Below are positions 1-9,827 of a stretch of 64,000 nucleotides of DNA, in pieces. A program made the position numbers and the translations under genes. Each line of letters opens with the position of its first letter. Within the stretch, counting starts at the first letter, position 1. Source of the DNA: Phycisphaeraceae bacterium (GTDB lineage Bacteria > Planctomycetota > Phycisphaerae > Phycisphaerales > UBA1924); the NCBI GenBank assembly GCA_020639235.1, contig JACKHC010000001.1:1364001-1428000 (forward strand). The letters run 5' to 3'. Under the pieces are notes generated by a model. That model made no database searches, was not told the origin of the DNA, and was given only the letters and a program-made list of their open reading frames with translations.

Positions 1-1952
1 GCGTGGCGATTGCGGATTACGACGGCGATGGGTCGCTCGACATCGCGACATCGGGGGAGGACATCGATGCGCTGTGCGTGCTGCTGAACAACGGGGCCGG
101 TGTGTTTTCGGTTGGGATCACGCCGATCACGATTCCTGAGGCGGCGACTGATATCACGACGGCGGACATGAACGGGGACCTGCTGCCGGATGTTGTCGTG
201 GCGACTTACTCGGGTTTCCGGGTGTATCTCAACAACGGGTCGGGCGGCGGGGAGTGGGGGGGGATTTCGCTCGGAGTGAATGTCGATACGGGCGGCACGG
301 CGTGGAGCATTCAGGCGGGCGAGATCGACGATCAGCCGGGCGTGGATGTGATCTACACGTCGTGGCTCACCGACGAGATTTATTTCCATGCGAGCGACGG
401 CGCGGGGGGGTTTCTCGCACCGGATATCTACCCGACGGGCAACGCAAACCACAACATGGACATCGGCGACATCGACGGGGACGGTGATCTCGATTTCGCG
501 GCGGTGGTTTTCGGCGATCTCGGTGAGGGGACCATCGTCGGCACGAACGACGGGACGGGGGGCTTTGCGACCGATCAGATCGGCGCGATCGCCAATAGCG
601 CCCGGGCGTGCATGTTCGCGGATGGCGACGGGGACGGTGCGCCGGACCTTGTGGTGACGTCGACCGCCGGGCGTGCTTCGTTCGTGGTGTCGTTCAACGC
701 GGGCGACGGGCGGTTTGCGCTGGGGACCAATATTGACATTGGCACCATGGGCACGGACATCACGAGCGCCGACTTCGACAACGACGGGTCCGACGATTTC
801 GCGTACACATCGAACCTCACGAATGAGATTCATGTAGTGATGTCGAACGGCGATAGGACCTTCGGCACTCTGCAGGAATTCCCGACCAACGGCGGGGCTG
901 CGCCGTGGCGCATCGCCTCGGGAGACCTGGATAACGACGGCGACCCGGACATCGTTGCGGCGTGCGGGTTCCCGCCGACCGGCGCGGCGGTGCTGCTGAG
1001 CAACGGTGACGGCACATTCGCGCCGGCGATCACGTATCCGGCGCCGGTGAACTATCGCAATGTTGATCTGGGTGATGTTGATGGCGACGGATTCCTGGAC
1101 ATCGTCGGCGGCGGGCCGGGCGCAGTGAGCGGCCAGGCGTATGTGCTGTACAACAATCAGGATGGCACATTCGGTGCCGCACAGATGTATCAGGTCAATG
1201 CGCAGGGCGATGGCGCTGTGGCCGCCGACTTTGATGGTGACGGCGATGTTGATATCGCCATCGGAGATCTGAACTCGAAGGTGGCGGTGATTCTGAACAA
1301 TGACGACGGCACGTTCTCGGCGCCTGTCGCCTACACCACGGGTGTGTTCGTGCAGGACCTCGACTCCGGGGATTTCGATGGCGACGGGGATATCGACCTG
1401 GCGACGAGCAATCGGCTTGACTCGACGGTGTCGGTGCTGCTGAACAACGGCGACGGGACCTTTGCGCCGCGGGTTGACTATCCGACGGGGGGCGAGCCGT
1501 TCTCGCTGGCGATCGGTGATGTCGATGGCGACGGCGCGTTGGACATCATGTGCCCGCTGTACTCGACGAACTTCATGACGGCGGTGCAGAAGAACTGCCT
1601 GCTTCTGGGCAACGGCGACGGCACGTTCGGCGCGCCGATCTACTATCCGGGATACGCGCCGCAGTTCCTGGCGATGGGGGACTTTGATGGTGATGGTGCG
1701 CTCGACACCGTCACGCAGGGCGATCTGTTCGGCGCGGATGTTCTGTGGGGGCTGGCGCCGGCGCCGACGCCGTGCCCGGGAGATACGGACGGGTCCGGGT
1801 CGGTCGATGTGGACGATCTCAACGCGATCCTGTCGGCGTGGGGAACGATGGTGCCCGTAGGGTCGCCGATCGATCAGGCCAACGACGACGGCGTGATCAA
1901 TGTCGACGACCTGAACGTGGTCCTTTCCAACTGGGGCGTGACATGCCGATAG
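1..1952 (+). CDS. FG-GAP/VCBS repeat protein with C-terminal dockerin-like module (5' partial)
   Basis: The frame is already open at the window edge and enters in the middle of a repeat, so the N-terminus and any signal peptide lie outside. About a dozen repeats of the form DxDGDGxxDI followed by LLNNGDGTF run through the visible 649 residues. This is the calcium-binding FG-GAP/VCBS pattern that folds into beta-propellers in secreted proteins. The last ~60 residues form a dockerin-like module, with GDTDGSGSVDVDDLNAIL and a second loop NDDGVINVDDLNVVLSNW. Such modules in planctomycetes may serve as surface or export tags; no cohesin partner is visible here. The next gene on the same strand has an almost identical module. 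The protein is presumably extracellular or cell-surface; ligand and function are unknown. Confidence 0.85.
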   Translation, partial: VAIADYDGDGSLDIATSGEDIDALCVLLNNGAGVFSVGITPITIPEAATDITTADMNGDLLPDVVVATYSGFRVYLNNGSGGGEWGGISLGVNVDTGGTAWSIQAGEIDDQPGVDVIYTSWLTDEIYFHASDGAGGFLAPDIYPTGNANHNMDIGDIDGDGDLDFAAVVFGDLGEGTIVGTNDGTGGFATDQIGAIANSARACMFADGDGDGAPDLVVTSTAGRASFVVSFNAGDGRFALGTNIDIGTMGTDITSADFDNDGSDDFAYTSNLTNEIHVVMSNGDRTFGTLQEFPTNGGAAPWRIASGDLDNDGDPDIVAACGFPPTGAAVLLSNGDGTFAPAITYPAPVNYRNVDLGDVDGDGFLDIVGGGPGAVSGQAYVLYNNQDGTFGAAQMYQVNAQGDGAVAADFDGDGDVDIAIGDLNSKVAVILNNDDGTFSAPVAYTTGVFVQDLDSGDFDGDGDIDLATSNRLDSTVSVLLNNGDGTFAPRVDYPTGGEPFSLAIGDVDGDGALDIMCPLYSTNFMTAVQKNCLLLGNGDGTFGAPIYYPGYAPQFLAMGDFDGDGALDTVTQGDLFGADVLWGLAPAPTPCPGDTDGSGSVDVDDLNAILSAWGTMVPVGSPIDQANDDGVINVDDLNVVLSNWGVTCR

Positions 1953-2094
1953 CGGTTGGGGATGGCCGCCCCGCGCGATAGAACTTGCGGGTTTGTGGGA
2001 CAATTGAACCGCTGGTTGACGGAATGCGATCGATTGGCGTCGATCTTCGTGCGATAGTTGGATCAGAAACCGTGGTTGAAGTGGGAGCAACGGA

Positions 2095-3627
2095 ATGACA
2101 AGTGTGATGGGGGCATTCATGCCTGTTTGCGGGGTCCTCGTGCTCGGCGCCTCGGCACTGGCCCTGCCTTGCGGGTCGACGCTTGGTGATCCGCTGCCCG
2201 GCATTCCTCAGAGCGCCATCACAGTGACGCTCCAGTCGATCACCTCGGCGCTGGAGTCGCCCCCTCAGACACCGACGGACATCGTTGCGGTTCCGGATGG
2301 TTCGGGCCGATTGTTCGTGGCGACCATTCAGGGGATCGTGCTGGTGCTGTACCCGGATGGGACGATCTCAGAACTCGTTGACACGACCAACCCGAACACG
2401 CTGATCGATCCGGCGCGCTACGGCATGATCTCGGTCGAGGTGCACCCGGGGTTCACCGACCCCATGAGCCCGGGATTCGGGAAGGTCTACACCCTGACCA
2501 CGGAGGCCGGCGGGAGCGGGGTGGCCGACTTTGGTGGTTTCGGATTCCCGCATCAAGACGTCATCCACGAGTGGACGATTGACGGGTCCGACCCGAATAT
2601 TGTGGATCCGTCGACCAAGCGGGAGATCCTCCGGATCGGGCAGAAGAACGGGGATCACAATGTTTCCGACATGGTCTTCCTCGACGATCAGACGATGCTC
2701 ATCGCTGTGGGCGATGGGCGGAACACGCCGGCGGGTCAGCCGGAGAATGGCGATGGGGCGCAGGACATCTCGACGATCTTCGGCTCGGTCATCCGGATTG
2801 ATCCGGTGGGTGTGATCGGCACACCTTCGGCCAATGGCGAATACTCGATCCCGACCGACAACCCCTTCTACTCGGTGCCCGGCGCTGTCAGGGAGATTTA
2901 TGCGTACGGATTCCGCAGCCCGTACCGGATGAATCGGGATCCGGTGTCGGGCCAGATCTTCGTCGGGGATGTCGGTCAGCTCACGATCGAAGAACTCACG
3001 ATCCTGCAGCCGGGCGGGAATCACGGCTGGAATTTGCACGAGGGCTCGTTCCTGTTCGACCGGGATACCTACGGCGTCTGCACCGATCCGATGCCGATTC
3101 CGGGTCTTGTCGAACCAATCGCGGAATACGATCACGATGACGGGCGGTCAATTGTTGCGGGTCATACCTACCGCGGTGCGGCCCTACCGACTCTTGCGGG
3201 CCTTCATGTGTTCGCGGACTTCCTCGGCGGCCCGACGAGCCAGTTCCGCGGTCGCCTGATGATCACCAATCCGCAGGTGGGCGGAGCGTACGCGCTGCCG
3301 GTGTCCGGCATGGGCGATGAACTCCCGTTCTTCATCTACTCGGTGTCGGTGGATGAGGACGGAGAACTGCTTATCGCGGGGAACACCGTGGACGGCATGG
3401 GCACGATTCTCAGGGTCATCGCGGCGACATCGTGTCTTGGCGATGTCACCGGCGCGGGGGGCATGCCGGATGGTGTGGTCGATGTGGACGATCTCAATGC
3501 GATCCTGTCGGCGTGGGGAACGATGGTGCCCTCGGGTTCCCGGCTCGATCTCGCCAATGATGACGGCGTGATCGATGTCGACGATCTCAATGTGGTCCTC
3601 TCGAACTGGGCGGTGACTTGCCCATAG
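2095..3627 (+). CDS. Secreted PQQ-dependent sugar dehydrogenase-like protein (GSDH family) with dockerin-like tail
   Basis: A 510-residue protein that begins with a hydrophobic signal-like segment (to about residue 25). The body resembles the glucose/sorbosone dehydrogenase six-bladed propeller: TPTDIVAVPDGSGRLFVAT near the start, then NGDHN, LIAVGDGRN, YAYGFRSPYRM, VGDVGQ, GGNHGWN and GHTYRG in the order usual for that family. Family members oxidise sugars with PQQ outside the cytoplasm; the substrate here cannot be read. The last ~60 residues are a dockerin-like module (VDVDDLNAILSAWGTMV, then DGVIDVDDLNVVLSNW). The ATG at 2095 is preceded by GGAG in a suitable position (GTGGGAGCAACGGA). 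No PQQ biosynthesis gene is in the window. Confidence 0.85.
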   Translation: MTSVMGAFMPVCGVLVLGASALALPCGSTLGDPLPGIPQSAITVTLQSITSALESPPQTPTDIVAVPDGSGRLFVATIQGIVLVLYPDGTISELVDTTNPNTLIDPARYGMISVEVHPGFTDPMSPGFGKVYTLTTEAGGSGVADFGGFGFPHQDVIHEWTIDGSDPNIVDPSTKREILRIGQKNGDHNVSDMVFLDDQTMLIAVGDGRNTPAGQPENGDGAQDISTIFGSVIRIDPVGVIGTPSANGEYSIPTDNPFYSVPGAVREIYAYGFRSPYRMNRDPVSGQIFVGDVGQLTIEELTILQPGGNHGWNLHEGSFLFDRDTYGVCTDPMPIPGLVEPIAEYDHDDGRSIVAGHTYRGAALPTLAGLHVFADFLGGPTSQFRGRLMITNPQVGGAYALPVSGMGDELPFFIYSVSVDEDGELLIAGNTVDGMGTILRVIAATSCLGDVTGAGGMPDGVVDVDDLNAILSAWGTMVPSGSRLDLANDDGVIDVDDLNVVLSNWAVTCP

Positions 3628-3673
3628 ATTGTGATGCGGCCGGTGTGGCGTTGAACGACTCGCGTGCGCCGCG

Positions 3674-6340
3674 GTGGAACGGATTATCATTCGTTCTCCC
3701 GTGACCGACCCACAAGAGAGTCAATCGATTGTTCCGCCGGCACCGGAGTCGGCTCGGTGGTCCGAGGCATGGCGCGTTTTTCGATGGGTGCTGCAGATCG
3801 GCGTGCCGATCCTTGTGATCGCGCTGATCTGGCACGAGTTGCACGCCCTGAACATTCACCGCGTCCGGGCGATTCTCAGGACCGTTGACTTTCGGCTCTT
3901 CGTGGTCGGCGTCGGTGTGGCCTTCGCTGCGGTCGCGATCATGGGGCTCTACGACGCGATCGCGTTCCCGAGGGGGGCGGCGGGGCGGCTGCGCTTTGGC
4001 GGCCGGTGGCTCCTCGGGTTCGTCATTTTCGGGTGGACCAACTTCCTCTCGATGGGGCCGCTCGGCGGGCCCGCGATGCGGCTTGTTGCGTATCGGCGGT
4101 ACGGTCTCTCGGCGACGGAGATCACGCGGGGGCTCACCGCGCATTACTTCGGGACCTCGGGGGGGCTCGTTGCCTGGCTGATCGCCTGCTGGATACCGAT
4201 CGGATCGGGTGTTGCCGCCTTGGGTGTTCGCATCGGTGTTGCGCTGGCGCTATCGATCGTGACGCCATGGATCATGAGCGTCGCGCTGGTCCCGATTCTG
4301 CGGCGTCATCGGTACGGGGCCGACCTCGAAGGCCTGCCGCTGATGCGACTGGGCGCCGTTTCGTTTCTGGATTGGGGCCTGACGCTCGTCTCGTTCATGA
4401 CGTTGATGCGATCCGTAGGTGTCATGCTCGAACCCTTCGGGGCCGCCCGCACCGTGTTCACGGGTCAGTTCGCCGGCCTGGCGAGCATGATCCCGGGCGG
4501 GCTGGGAAGCGCCGACGCGGTATGGCTCAAAGGCCTTGCGCTGCTCGGCGTTGCGCACGACACCGGTGGCGCGGCGATCGTGATCTTCCGAACGGGCTTC
4601 TACCTGATTCCATGGGCCCTCTCGCTCATCGTCATTTACACCGTCATCGCGAAGCAGTCGGATCGGTTCCGCCTGTGGCAGCGCCGGCTCGTCGCGGGGG
4701 CGGTGATGCTCAACTCGGTCCTGCTGCTGCTCAGCGCCGCGACCCCCGCGGTTCGTGATCGGCTTCATGCCGTGGCGCGCATTGTGCCGCTCGGCGCGAT
4801 CGAGGCGTCGCATGCCATGGCGACCGTCACCGCGGTGATCATGCTCTTTCTGGTCCGCGGGCTGTTCCGCGGGTATCGATCGGCATACATCTTCACGATG
4901 GTGATGCTCGGCGCGTCGGCCATCGCCCACCCGCTGAAGGGCGGCGACTACGAGGAGGCCTTCGCGTCCATCGTGCTGATGACTCTGCTCTTCGGCGTCC
5001 GCAAGGCCTTTGTACGGAAGGGGCGCGTGCCGATCGGTTGGGAGCTGACGCTCGGTGTGGCGCTGGGTGCGCTGGCGATGTTCCTGGTTGTCGGGTTTAC
5101 GGCGTTCGAACGAATTCCCTATTCGCAGGATCTCTGGGTGCGGGTCGCCGAGCACGCCGAGGCCAGTCGGTTCCTGAGGGCGTCGATCCTGTTCGGTGCG
5201 ATCTCTCTGGCGGCGATCGCCCGGCAGGCGATGCGCCCGGTTTCTTTGCGTGTGACGCCATCCGAGCTTGAAATCCAGAGAGCGGAGGCGTTCGCGCGGA
5301 GGCACGCGGAGTCGGCGGATCCCTTGCTCGTGGGCGGAGCGGACAAGGGCGTGTGGTTCTGTGAGTCTCAGTCGGGACAGACGATCGGGATGATGTTGTT
5401 TCAGCGCCTCGGAGACAAACTGATCGTATTTAAGGACCCGGTGATCGCGTCCGGCGCGGACCCGCGGGAAGTCATCAATGGATTCCTCGCGTTCGCGGAG
5501 TCAATTGATGTTGATGTCATTTTCTCGATGGTGTCCACCGAGTGGATGGGGCGGCTGCACGACTTCGGGTTCCACTTCCTCAAGGTTTCGCAGGAGGCGA
5601 TCGTCCCGCTCGCGGGATTCTCGTTGCAAGGGGGCAAGAACTCGGGATTCCGGCGCACGATTCGAGAAGTTGAGAAGGCGGGCATCCGATTCGAGGTGCT
5701 GGAGCCGCCCTTCAGCGGCGAGTTCATCGACCAACTCCGGGAGGTCAGCGATTCCTGGCTTGCGGCCAAAGGAGGCCGCGAGATGCAGTTCAGCGCCTGT
5801 TGCTTCTCACCGCGGTACCTCCAGCGGAACCCCGTGGGTATCGCGCGCGACGCAACGGGCCGGGTTGTGGCGTTCGTCAATATGCTCATCACGCGCCCCG
5901 GCGGACCGGCGACGCTCGACTACATGCGGTACGCGCCGGATGTGATCGACAATCTCATGGACTATGTCATCATTCTCACGATTCAGCATGCGGCGGGAAT
6001 GGGTGCGACTTCGTTCAGTCTGGGCGGGGCCGCGCTGAGCGATGTGGGAACACAGCGGCACTCTCGACTCGCCGAGCGCCTGCTGAATCTGTTCTCGCGC
6101 CGGGCCGAGCGTGTCTACAACTATCAGGGGCTGCTCCGCTACAAGACGAAGTTCCACCCGGAGTGGGCGCCGCGTTACCTCGCGTTTAGCCAGCCGTGGG
6201 ACTGGGCCGCGTCGCTTCTGGCCAACGCCCGGCTCGTCGAGGCGCGTTCCCGCGGCGATCGGCGACGCATCGCCGAGGTGCGGCTTGAGTCGTCGTTGCC
6301 TGCCGCGATGACCGAGTCGGTTGCGGCGGCGGACGCCTGA
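3674..6340 (+). CDS. MprF-like bifunctional lysylphosphatidylglycerol flippase/synthetase family protein
   Basis: 888 residues. The N-terminal ~530 residues are strongly hydrophobic, with many predicted membrane helices, as in the flippase half of MprF (LPG_synthase_TM/UPF0104); GGLGSADAVWLKGL fits that part. The C-terminal ~330 residues match the DUF2156 aminoacyl-transfer domain: KDPVIASGADPREVI, RRTIREVEKAGIRFEV, DYMRYAPD and KFHPEWAPRYLAF. In characterised MprF this domain adds lysine or another amino acid from aminoacyl-tRNA to phosphatidylglycerol, which changes surface charge. The length matches full-length MprF (~840-880). Start: GTG at 3674, or GTG at 3701 (VTDPQESQ); neither has a strong Shine-Dalgarno. 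The amino acid attached is not readable. A terminator follows at 6427. Confidence 0.85.
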   Translation: MERIIIRSPVTDPQESQSIVPPAPESARWSEAWRVFRWVLQIGVPILVIALIWHELHALNIHRVRAILRTVDFRLFVVGVGVAFAAVAIMGLYDAIAFPRGAAGRLRFGGRWLLGFVIFGWTNFLSMGPLGGPAMRLVAYRRYGLSATEITRGLTAHYFGTSGGLVAWLIACWIPIGSGVAALGVRIGVALALSIVTPWIMSVALVPILRRHRYGADLEGLPLMRLGAVSFLDWGLTLVSFMTLMRSVGVMLEPFGAARTVFTGQFAGLASMIPGGLGSADAVWLKGLALLGVAHDTGGAAIVIFRTGFYLIPWALSLIVIYTVIAKQSDRFRLWQRRLVAGAVMLNSVLLLLSAATPAVRDRLHAVARIVPLGAIEASHAMATVTAVIMLFLVRGLFRGYRSAYIFTMVMLGASAIAHPLKGGDYEEAFASIVLMTLLFGVRKAFVRKGRVPIGWELTLGVALGALAMFLVVGFTAFERIPYSQDLWVRVAEHAEASRFLRASILFGAISLAAIARQAMRPVSLRVTPSELEIQRAEAFARRHAESADPLLVGGADKGVWFCESQSGQTIGMMLFQRLGDKLIVFKDPVIASGADPREVINGFLAFAESIDVDVIFSMVSTEWMGRLHDFGFHFLKVSQEAIVPLAGFSLQGGKNSGFRRTIREVEKAGIRFEVLEPPFSGEFIDQLREVSDSWLAAKGGREMQFSACCFSPRYLQRNPVGIARDATGRVVAFVNMLITRPGGPATLDYMRYAPDVIDNLMDYVIILTIQHAAGMGATSFSLGGAALSDVGTQRHSRLAERLLNLFSRRAERVYNYQGLLRYKTKFHPEWAPRYLAFSQPWDWAASLLANARLVEARSRGDRRRIAEVRLESSLPAAMTESVAAADA

Positions 6341-6426
6341 GTCTTTGTCCGGGCTCGTGCGCCGCTGTGCCGGGTCGGAGGGAGACCCGTGACCGGGCGA
6401 CTGGGTCCGCTAATCCCGCTATTTCC

Positions 6427-6458
6427 CGCCCGATGTTGGTCCGTCGGGCGTTTTCGTT
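6427..6458 (+). terminator. Rho-independent terminator after the mprF-like gene
   Basis: Inverted repeat CGCCCGA / TCGGGCG (6427-6433 and 6444-6450), extendable inward by a T-G and a G-C pair, followed directly by TTTTCGTTT. It lies 87 bases after the stop of the mprF-like gene and before the next gene on the same strand. Confidence 0.7.
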
Positions 6459-6540
6459 TGGCCGGGCGTCGGTGCGCTCGTAACCTCCCCGAGCGGACGG
6501 GGTGTCCGCGTGTCCATCAGGAAAGCCCGGAGGTATTGGG

Positions 6541-8271
6541 ATGAGTCAGCGTTACGGTCTGGCGGCGGTCATTGGTGTCATTTCGTTCGGATCGTTCGCC
6601 GGTGCTCAGCAGTTTGTCGAGCAGTCGACCACCCGATTCCCGCAGCCGGATCCGAACGATTACACGAATCAGATGACGATCGGCGACATCGACGGCGACG
6701 ATGATCTGGACATCATCTTCGCCAACGGCGGGAACTTCTCTTCCGCCGGGACGCCGCAGCGCGTCCGAATCATGATTAATGACGGAGCCGGCGTATTCAC
6801 CGAGGAGTCGGCGACTCGCATCGCGTCGCACACCGGCAACTACCGGGCGGTGGAGCTGGGCGACATCGACGGCGACGACGACCTGGACATGATCCTGTCG
6901 AGCGACTTCAACCGCCAGCCCAGGTTGTTCGTGAACAACGGATCGGGCGTGTTCACGGACGCGACGGTCGCGCAGATGCCCGCGATCACGCTGTCGGCGA
7001 CGCGCGCCCAGTTCGCCGATATCGACAACGACGGCGACCTGGATATTTACATCAACAACGGCGGGGCGACCAATCGCTTCGGTTCCGGCCAGAACCAGAT
7101 CTTTGTGAACAACGGCGCGGGGTTCTTTACCAATGAAACCGCGACGCGTCATCCCGCGGCGTTGCAGTCCGAGCCGATGGATGTGATCTTCGGCGATATC
7201 GACGGCGACTTCGATCTCGACGTCCGCACGGGATCGACCGGCACGAACCAGTCGCGCATGCTCAGGAACGACGGGTCAGGTGTGTTCGCGGTCACCGGCT
7301 TCCCGAACGACTCGAACGCTTATTCGTACGACTTCGGCGACATCGACAACGACGGCGATCTCGATGCCCTCGGCGCCAACGCCAATCCGTCGGGGAATAA
7401 CTCCGAACTCCTGGCCGTCAATAATGGCGCAGGCATCTTCTCGAACAACTCGACGCAGATCTCACCGAATCCGTCGGTTGATGACAACGACTCCAAGTTT
7501 TTCGACTACGACATGGACGGCGACCTCGACCTCATCGTGGCGCGGCTGGGCGGTTCTGCGGAGCGTATTTACAACAACGACGGCGCCGGCAACTTCACCG
7601 AGGTCACGGGATTGATCACTTCGATCTCCGACTCGACGCTCGACATCATGGTCGCCGACCTGAACAACGACGGCCGCCCCGACATCGTCACGGCCCAGGG
7701 CGAGAGCGGCGCCTTCCGCAACCGCTTGTACATCAACACGACCGGCCCGGTGGACAATCTTCCCCCGACGATCAATCGAACCGAGCAGGTTGTGCCGAGT
7801 CTGCTGGCCGGATCGGCGGCGCTCGAGTTTGTCGTGCGGACCGACATCCGCGATGAGATTACCTCGGATCGCGGCGCGTTCCTGTCTTCGGTCGTGCTGA
7901 ATGTGTCGGTCAACGGCGCACCCGCCACGCAGACGCCCATGCGCTGGAGCGGGCATCAGGTGTACCGCGGCGTGATTTCGCTCGTCGATCCGCCGTGCGG
8001 AGCGCTGGTGGAGTATTCCGTGACAGCGACCGACATGGCGGGTAACGTCGCCAACGGGCCGACGCTCTCGTTCAATGTTACGGGCGTTCTGCCGGCGGGG
8101 GATATCGACATGTCGGGCGCGGTAGATGTCGATGACCTCAATGCGGTCCTCTCGGCGTTCGGCACGAGCGTGGGGATCGGATCGCCCGTTGATGTGGCCA
8201 ACAACGACGGCGTGATCGATGTGGATGACCTGAATGTGGTGCTGGCGAACTGGGGTTCGACCTGTTCGTGA
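6541..8271 (+). CDS. Secreted FG-GAP/VCBS repeat protein with dockerin-like tail
   Basis: 576 residues from ATG 6541, which follows GGAGG by about 7 bases; an upstream in-frame start (6502) lacks this and would place 13 residues before the signal peptide. MSQRYGLAAVIGVISFGSF with GAQQ is a typical Sec signal peptide ending AxA-like. Some eight FG-GAP repeats follow (GDIDGDDDLDII, NDGAGVFTEES, GDIDNDGDLD). Residues ~420-520 lack the repeat and may be an immunoglobulin-like sandwich (VVLNVSVNG, YSVTATDMAGNVANG). The C-terminus is a dockerin-like module (DMSGAVDVDDLNAVLSAFGT, then NDGVIDVDDLNVVLANWG). It should be exported to the surface or medium. Its stop is only 3 bases from the convergent prfA stop. 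Function unknown. Confidence 0.85.
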   Translation: MSQRYGLAAVIGVISFGSFAGAQQFVEQSTTRFPQPDPNDYTNQMTIGDIDGDDDLDIIFANGGNFSSAGTPQRVRIMINDGAGVFTEESATRIASHTGNYRAVELGDIDGDDDLDMILSSDFNRQPRLFVNNGSGVFTDATVAQMPAITLSATRAQFADIDNDGDLDIYINNGGATNRFGSGQNQIFVNNGAGFFTNETATRHPAALQSEPMDVIFGDIDGDFDLDVRTGSTGTNQSRMLRNDGSGVFAVTGFPNDSNAYSYDFGDIDNDGDLDALGANANPSGNNSELLAVNNGAGIFSNNSTQISPNPSVDDNDSKFFDYDMDGDLDLIVARLGGSAERIYNNDGAGNFTEVTGLITSISDSTLDIMVADLNNDGRPDIVTAQGESGAFRNRLYINTTGPVDNLPPTINRTEQVVPSLLAGSAALEFVVRTDIRDEITSDRGAFLSSVVLNVSVNGAPATQTPMRWSGHQVYRGVISLVDPPCGALVEYSVTATDMAGNVANGPTLSFNVTGVLPAGDIDMSGAVDVDDLNAVLSAFGTSVGIGSPVDVANNDGVIDVDDLNVVLANWGSTCS

Positions 8272-8274
8272 TGC

Positions 8275-9318
8275 TCACAGCGAGGCGACGCGGCGTGCAG
8301 TTTCGTGGTCGATCAGGGCGGAGATGATCGGCGCCAGTTCGCCGCGGAGCGTGGCGGAGAGGTCATAGGACTCGTTGAGGCGGTGGTCCACCGCGATGTT
8401 GTCCTTGTATCGGTAGGTGCGGATGCGTTCGGCACGTCCGGCGCTGCCGATCTGCTCGGATCGCTCGGCGGCCTCGCGTTCGCGCTGCTTGCGGAGTTCC
8501 AGTTCGTACAGTCGCGCGCGGAGAAGTCGCCACGCCTTCTCGCGGTTCTGCTGCTGGCTCTTGGTCTCTTGCATGCGGACTTCGAGGCCGGTGGGGCGGT
8601 GGAGCAGATGGACGGCCGTGGCGACCTTGTTGACATTCTGCCCGCCCGGGCCCTGCGCGGTCGTCACGTGCTCGTCTACATCATCGGGGTCGATCGTCAC
8701 CTCGACATCCTTCGGCTCGGGGAGGACCGCGACGGTGGCGGTGGATGTGTGCACGCGCCCCTGCGCTTCGGTCGCGGGGACGCGCTTGACGCAGTGCGTG
8801 CCGGCTTCCTGGGCGAGTTCGGACCAGACCCCCTCGCCGCGCACGTTCGCAACGCCGGTGCGAAGCCCGCCCATGCCTTCGTCGTAGTCGAGGGAGACGG
8901 GCTCGAACTTCCATCCGCGGAGCGTCGCGTAGCGCTGGTACATCGACATGATGTCGTTGGCCCACAGGCCCGCCTCGTCGCCGCCGACGCCCGCCCGGAT
9001 CTCGAGCATGACCGAGCCGATGGCGCGGTCGTCGGCGTTGACGAGTTGCTCGACGGCGCTGCGGAGTACTTCTTCGCGCTCTGCTTCGACTTGGGGCAGT
9101 TCAGCGCGGGCCATCTCCACGAGCTCTGCGTCGTCTCCTGAGTCGAGGACTTCGCGCAGCCCCGCGGCCTCTGTTTCGAGGTGCTCGGCGCGGAGGAATG
9201 CGTCGGCCACGGGGTCCAACGCGGATTTCCGGATCGACAGATCGCGGACTCTCGCGTGATCGACGACCACCGCCGGATCGCACAACATGCGGTCCAGCTC
9301 GGCGCGCTCCGCGGCCAT
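8275..9318 (-). CDS. prfA: Peptide chain release factor 1
   Basis: Terminates translation at UAA and UAG. Visible family landmarks: RAGVGGDEAGLWANDIMSMY, the RF1 tripeptide region GTHCVKRVPATEAQGR (PAT, not the SPF of RF2), the peptidyl-transferase loop GPGGQNVNKVATAV with the GGQ motif, QETKSQQQNREKAWRLL and the C-terminal TYRYKDNIAVDHRLNESYDL. Length is 347 residues from ATG 9318 against ~355-360 in the family. The in-frame codons just upstream (…SVLHKLSE) resemble the family N-terminus, but no ATG, GTG or TTG occurs there, so either the N-terminus is short or an unusual start codon is used. It converges with the VCBS gene on the left. No prmC methyltransferase gene is adjacent. Confidence 0.95.
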   Translation of the reverse strand: MAAERAELDRMLCDPAVVVDHARVRDLSIRKSALDPVADAFLRAEHLETEAAGLREVLDSGDDAELVEMARAELPQVEAEREEVLRSAVEQLVNADDRAIGSVMLEIRAGVGGDEAGLWANDIMSMYQRYATLRGWKFEPVSLDYDEGMGGLRTGVANVRGEGVWSELAQEAGTHCVKRVPATEAQGRVHTSTATVAVLPEPKDVEVTIDPDDVDEHVTTAQGPGGQNVNKVATAVHLLHRPTGLEVRMQETKSQQQNREKAWRLLRARLYELELRKQREREAAERSEQIGSAGRAERIRTYRYKDNIAVDHRLNESYDLSATLRGELAPIISALIDHETARRVASL

Positions 9319-9461
9319 CTCGCTCAGTTTGTGGAGTACCGAATCGTCCAGAACCGCGCTCCCGATTGCGCCGAAAGTGGGGATGATACCCGCGTTGTGC
9401 GGCTGGGCGCGGCTAGGATATTCCCCGGCGGCGTGCGCCGGGGCGGTTCAGGACGGGAGCC

Positions 9462-9827
9462 ATGATTTTCTTCATCATCTATGCGATCGGGATCTGGGTC
9501 GCGGTGTACCGCCTCCGAGGGAAGTGGCACGCGCCGGCGATCCTGATGGCTTCGATCTCACCGATTCTCCTGGCGACCATCGTGCTGCTGTGGCCGTCGT
9601 TCCATCCCCAATCGAATGATCTGCTGCTGGCGAACCTCGGCGGGTACGGGCGGTTGCTCGCGGTCTTCACGGGGGCGTTCGGGTTCATGATTCTGTTCGT
9701 GGGCGCGGTGATTCTCGCGACGCCGCGCCGCGTTCCCGCGGGGTGCTGCATCATCTGCAGATACGACCTGACGGGCGCACCGACTTCGATCTGTCCGGAG
9801 TGCGGTTCGGTCGAGTCGGCGCGTTAG
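9462..9827 (+). CDS. Small membrane protein with C-terminal CxxCxYDL zinc ribbon
   Basis: 121 residues. MIFFIIYAIGIWVAVY begins a first membrane helix, and two more follow (ILMASISPILLATIVLLW and LLAVFTGAFGFMILFVGAVI). The C-terminus is CCIICRYDLTG followed by CPECG, a compact zinc-ribbon layout seen again in the protein at 18973. In planctomycetes this signature often joins membrane proteins of unknown role. The ATG at 9462 is preceded by GGGAG in GACGGGAGCC. Its 3' end overlaps the convergent MFS gene by 4 bases. Function unknown. Confidence 0.75.
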   Translation: MIFFIIYAIGIWVAVYRLRGKWHAPAILMASISPILLATIVLLWPSFHPQSNDLLLANLGGYGRLLAVFTGAFGFMILFVGAVILATPRRVPAGCCIICRYDLTGAPTSICPECGSVESAR

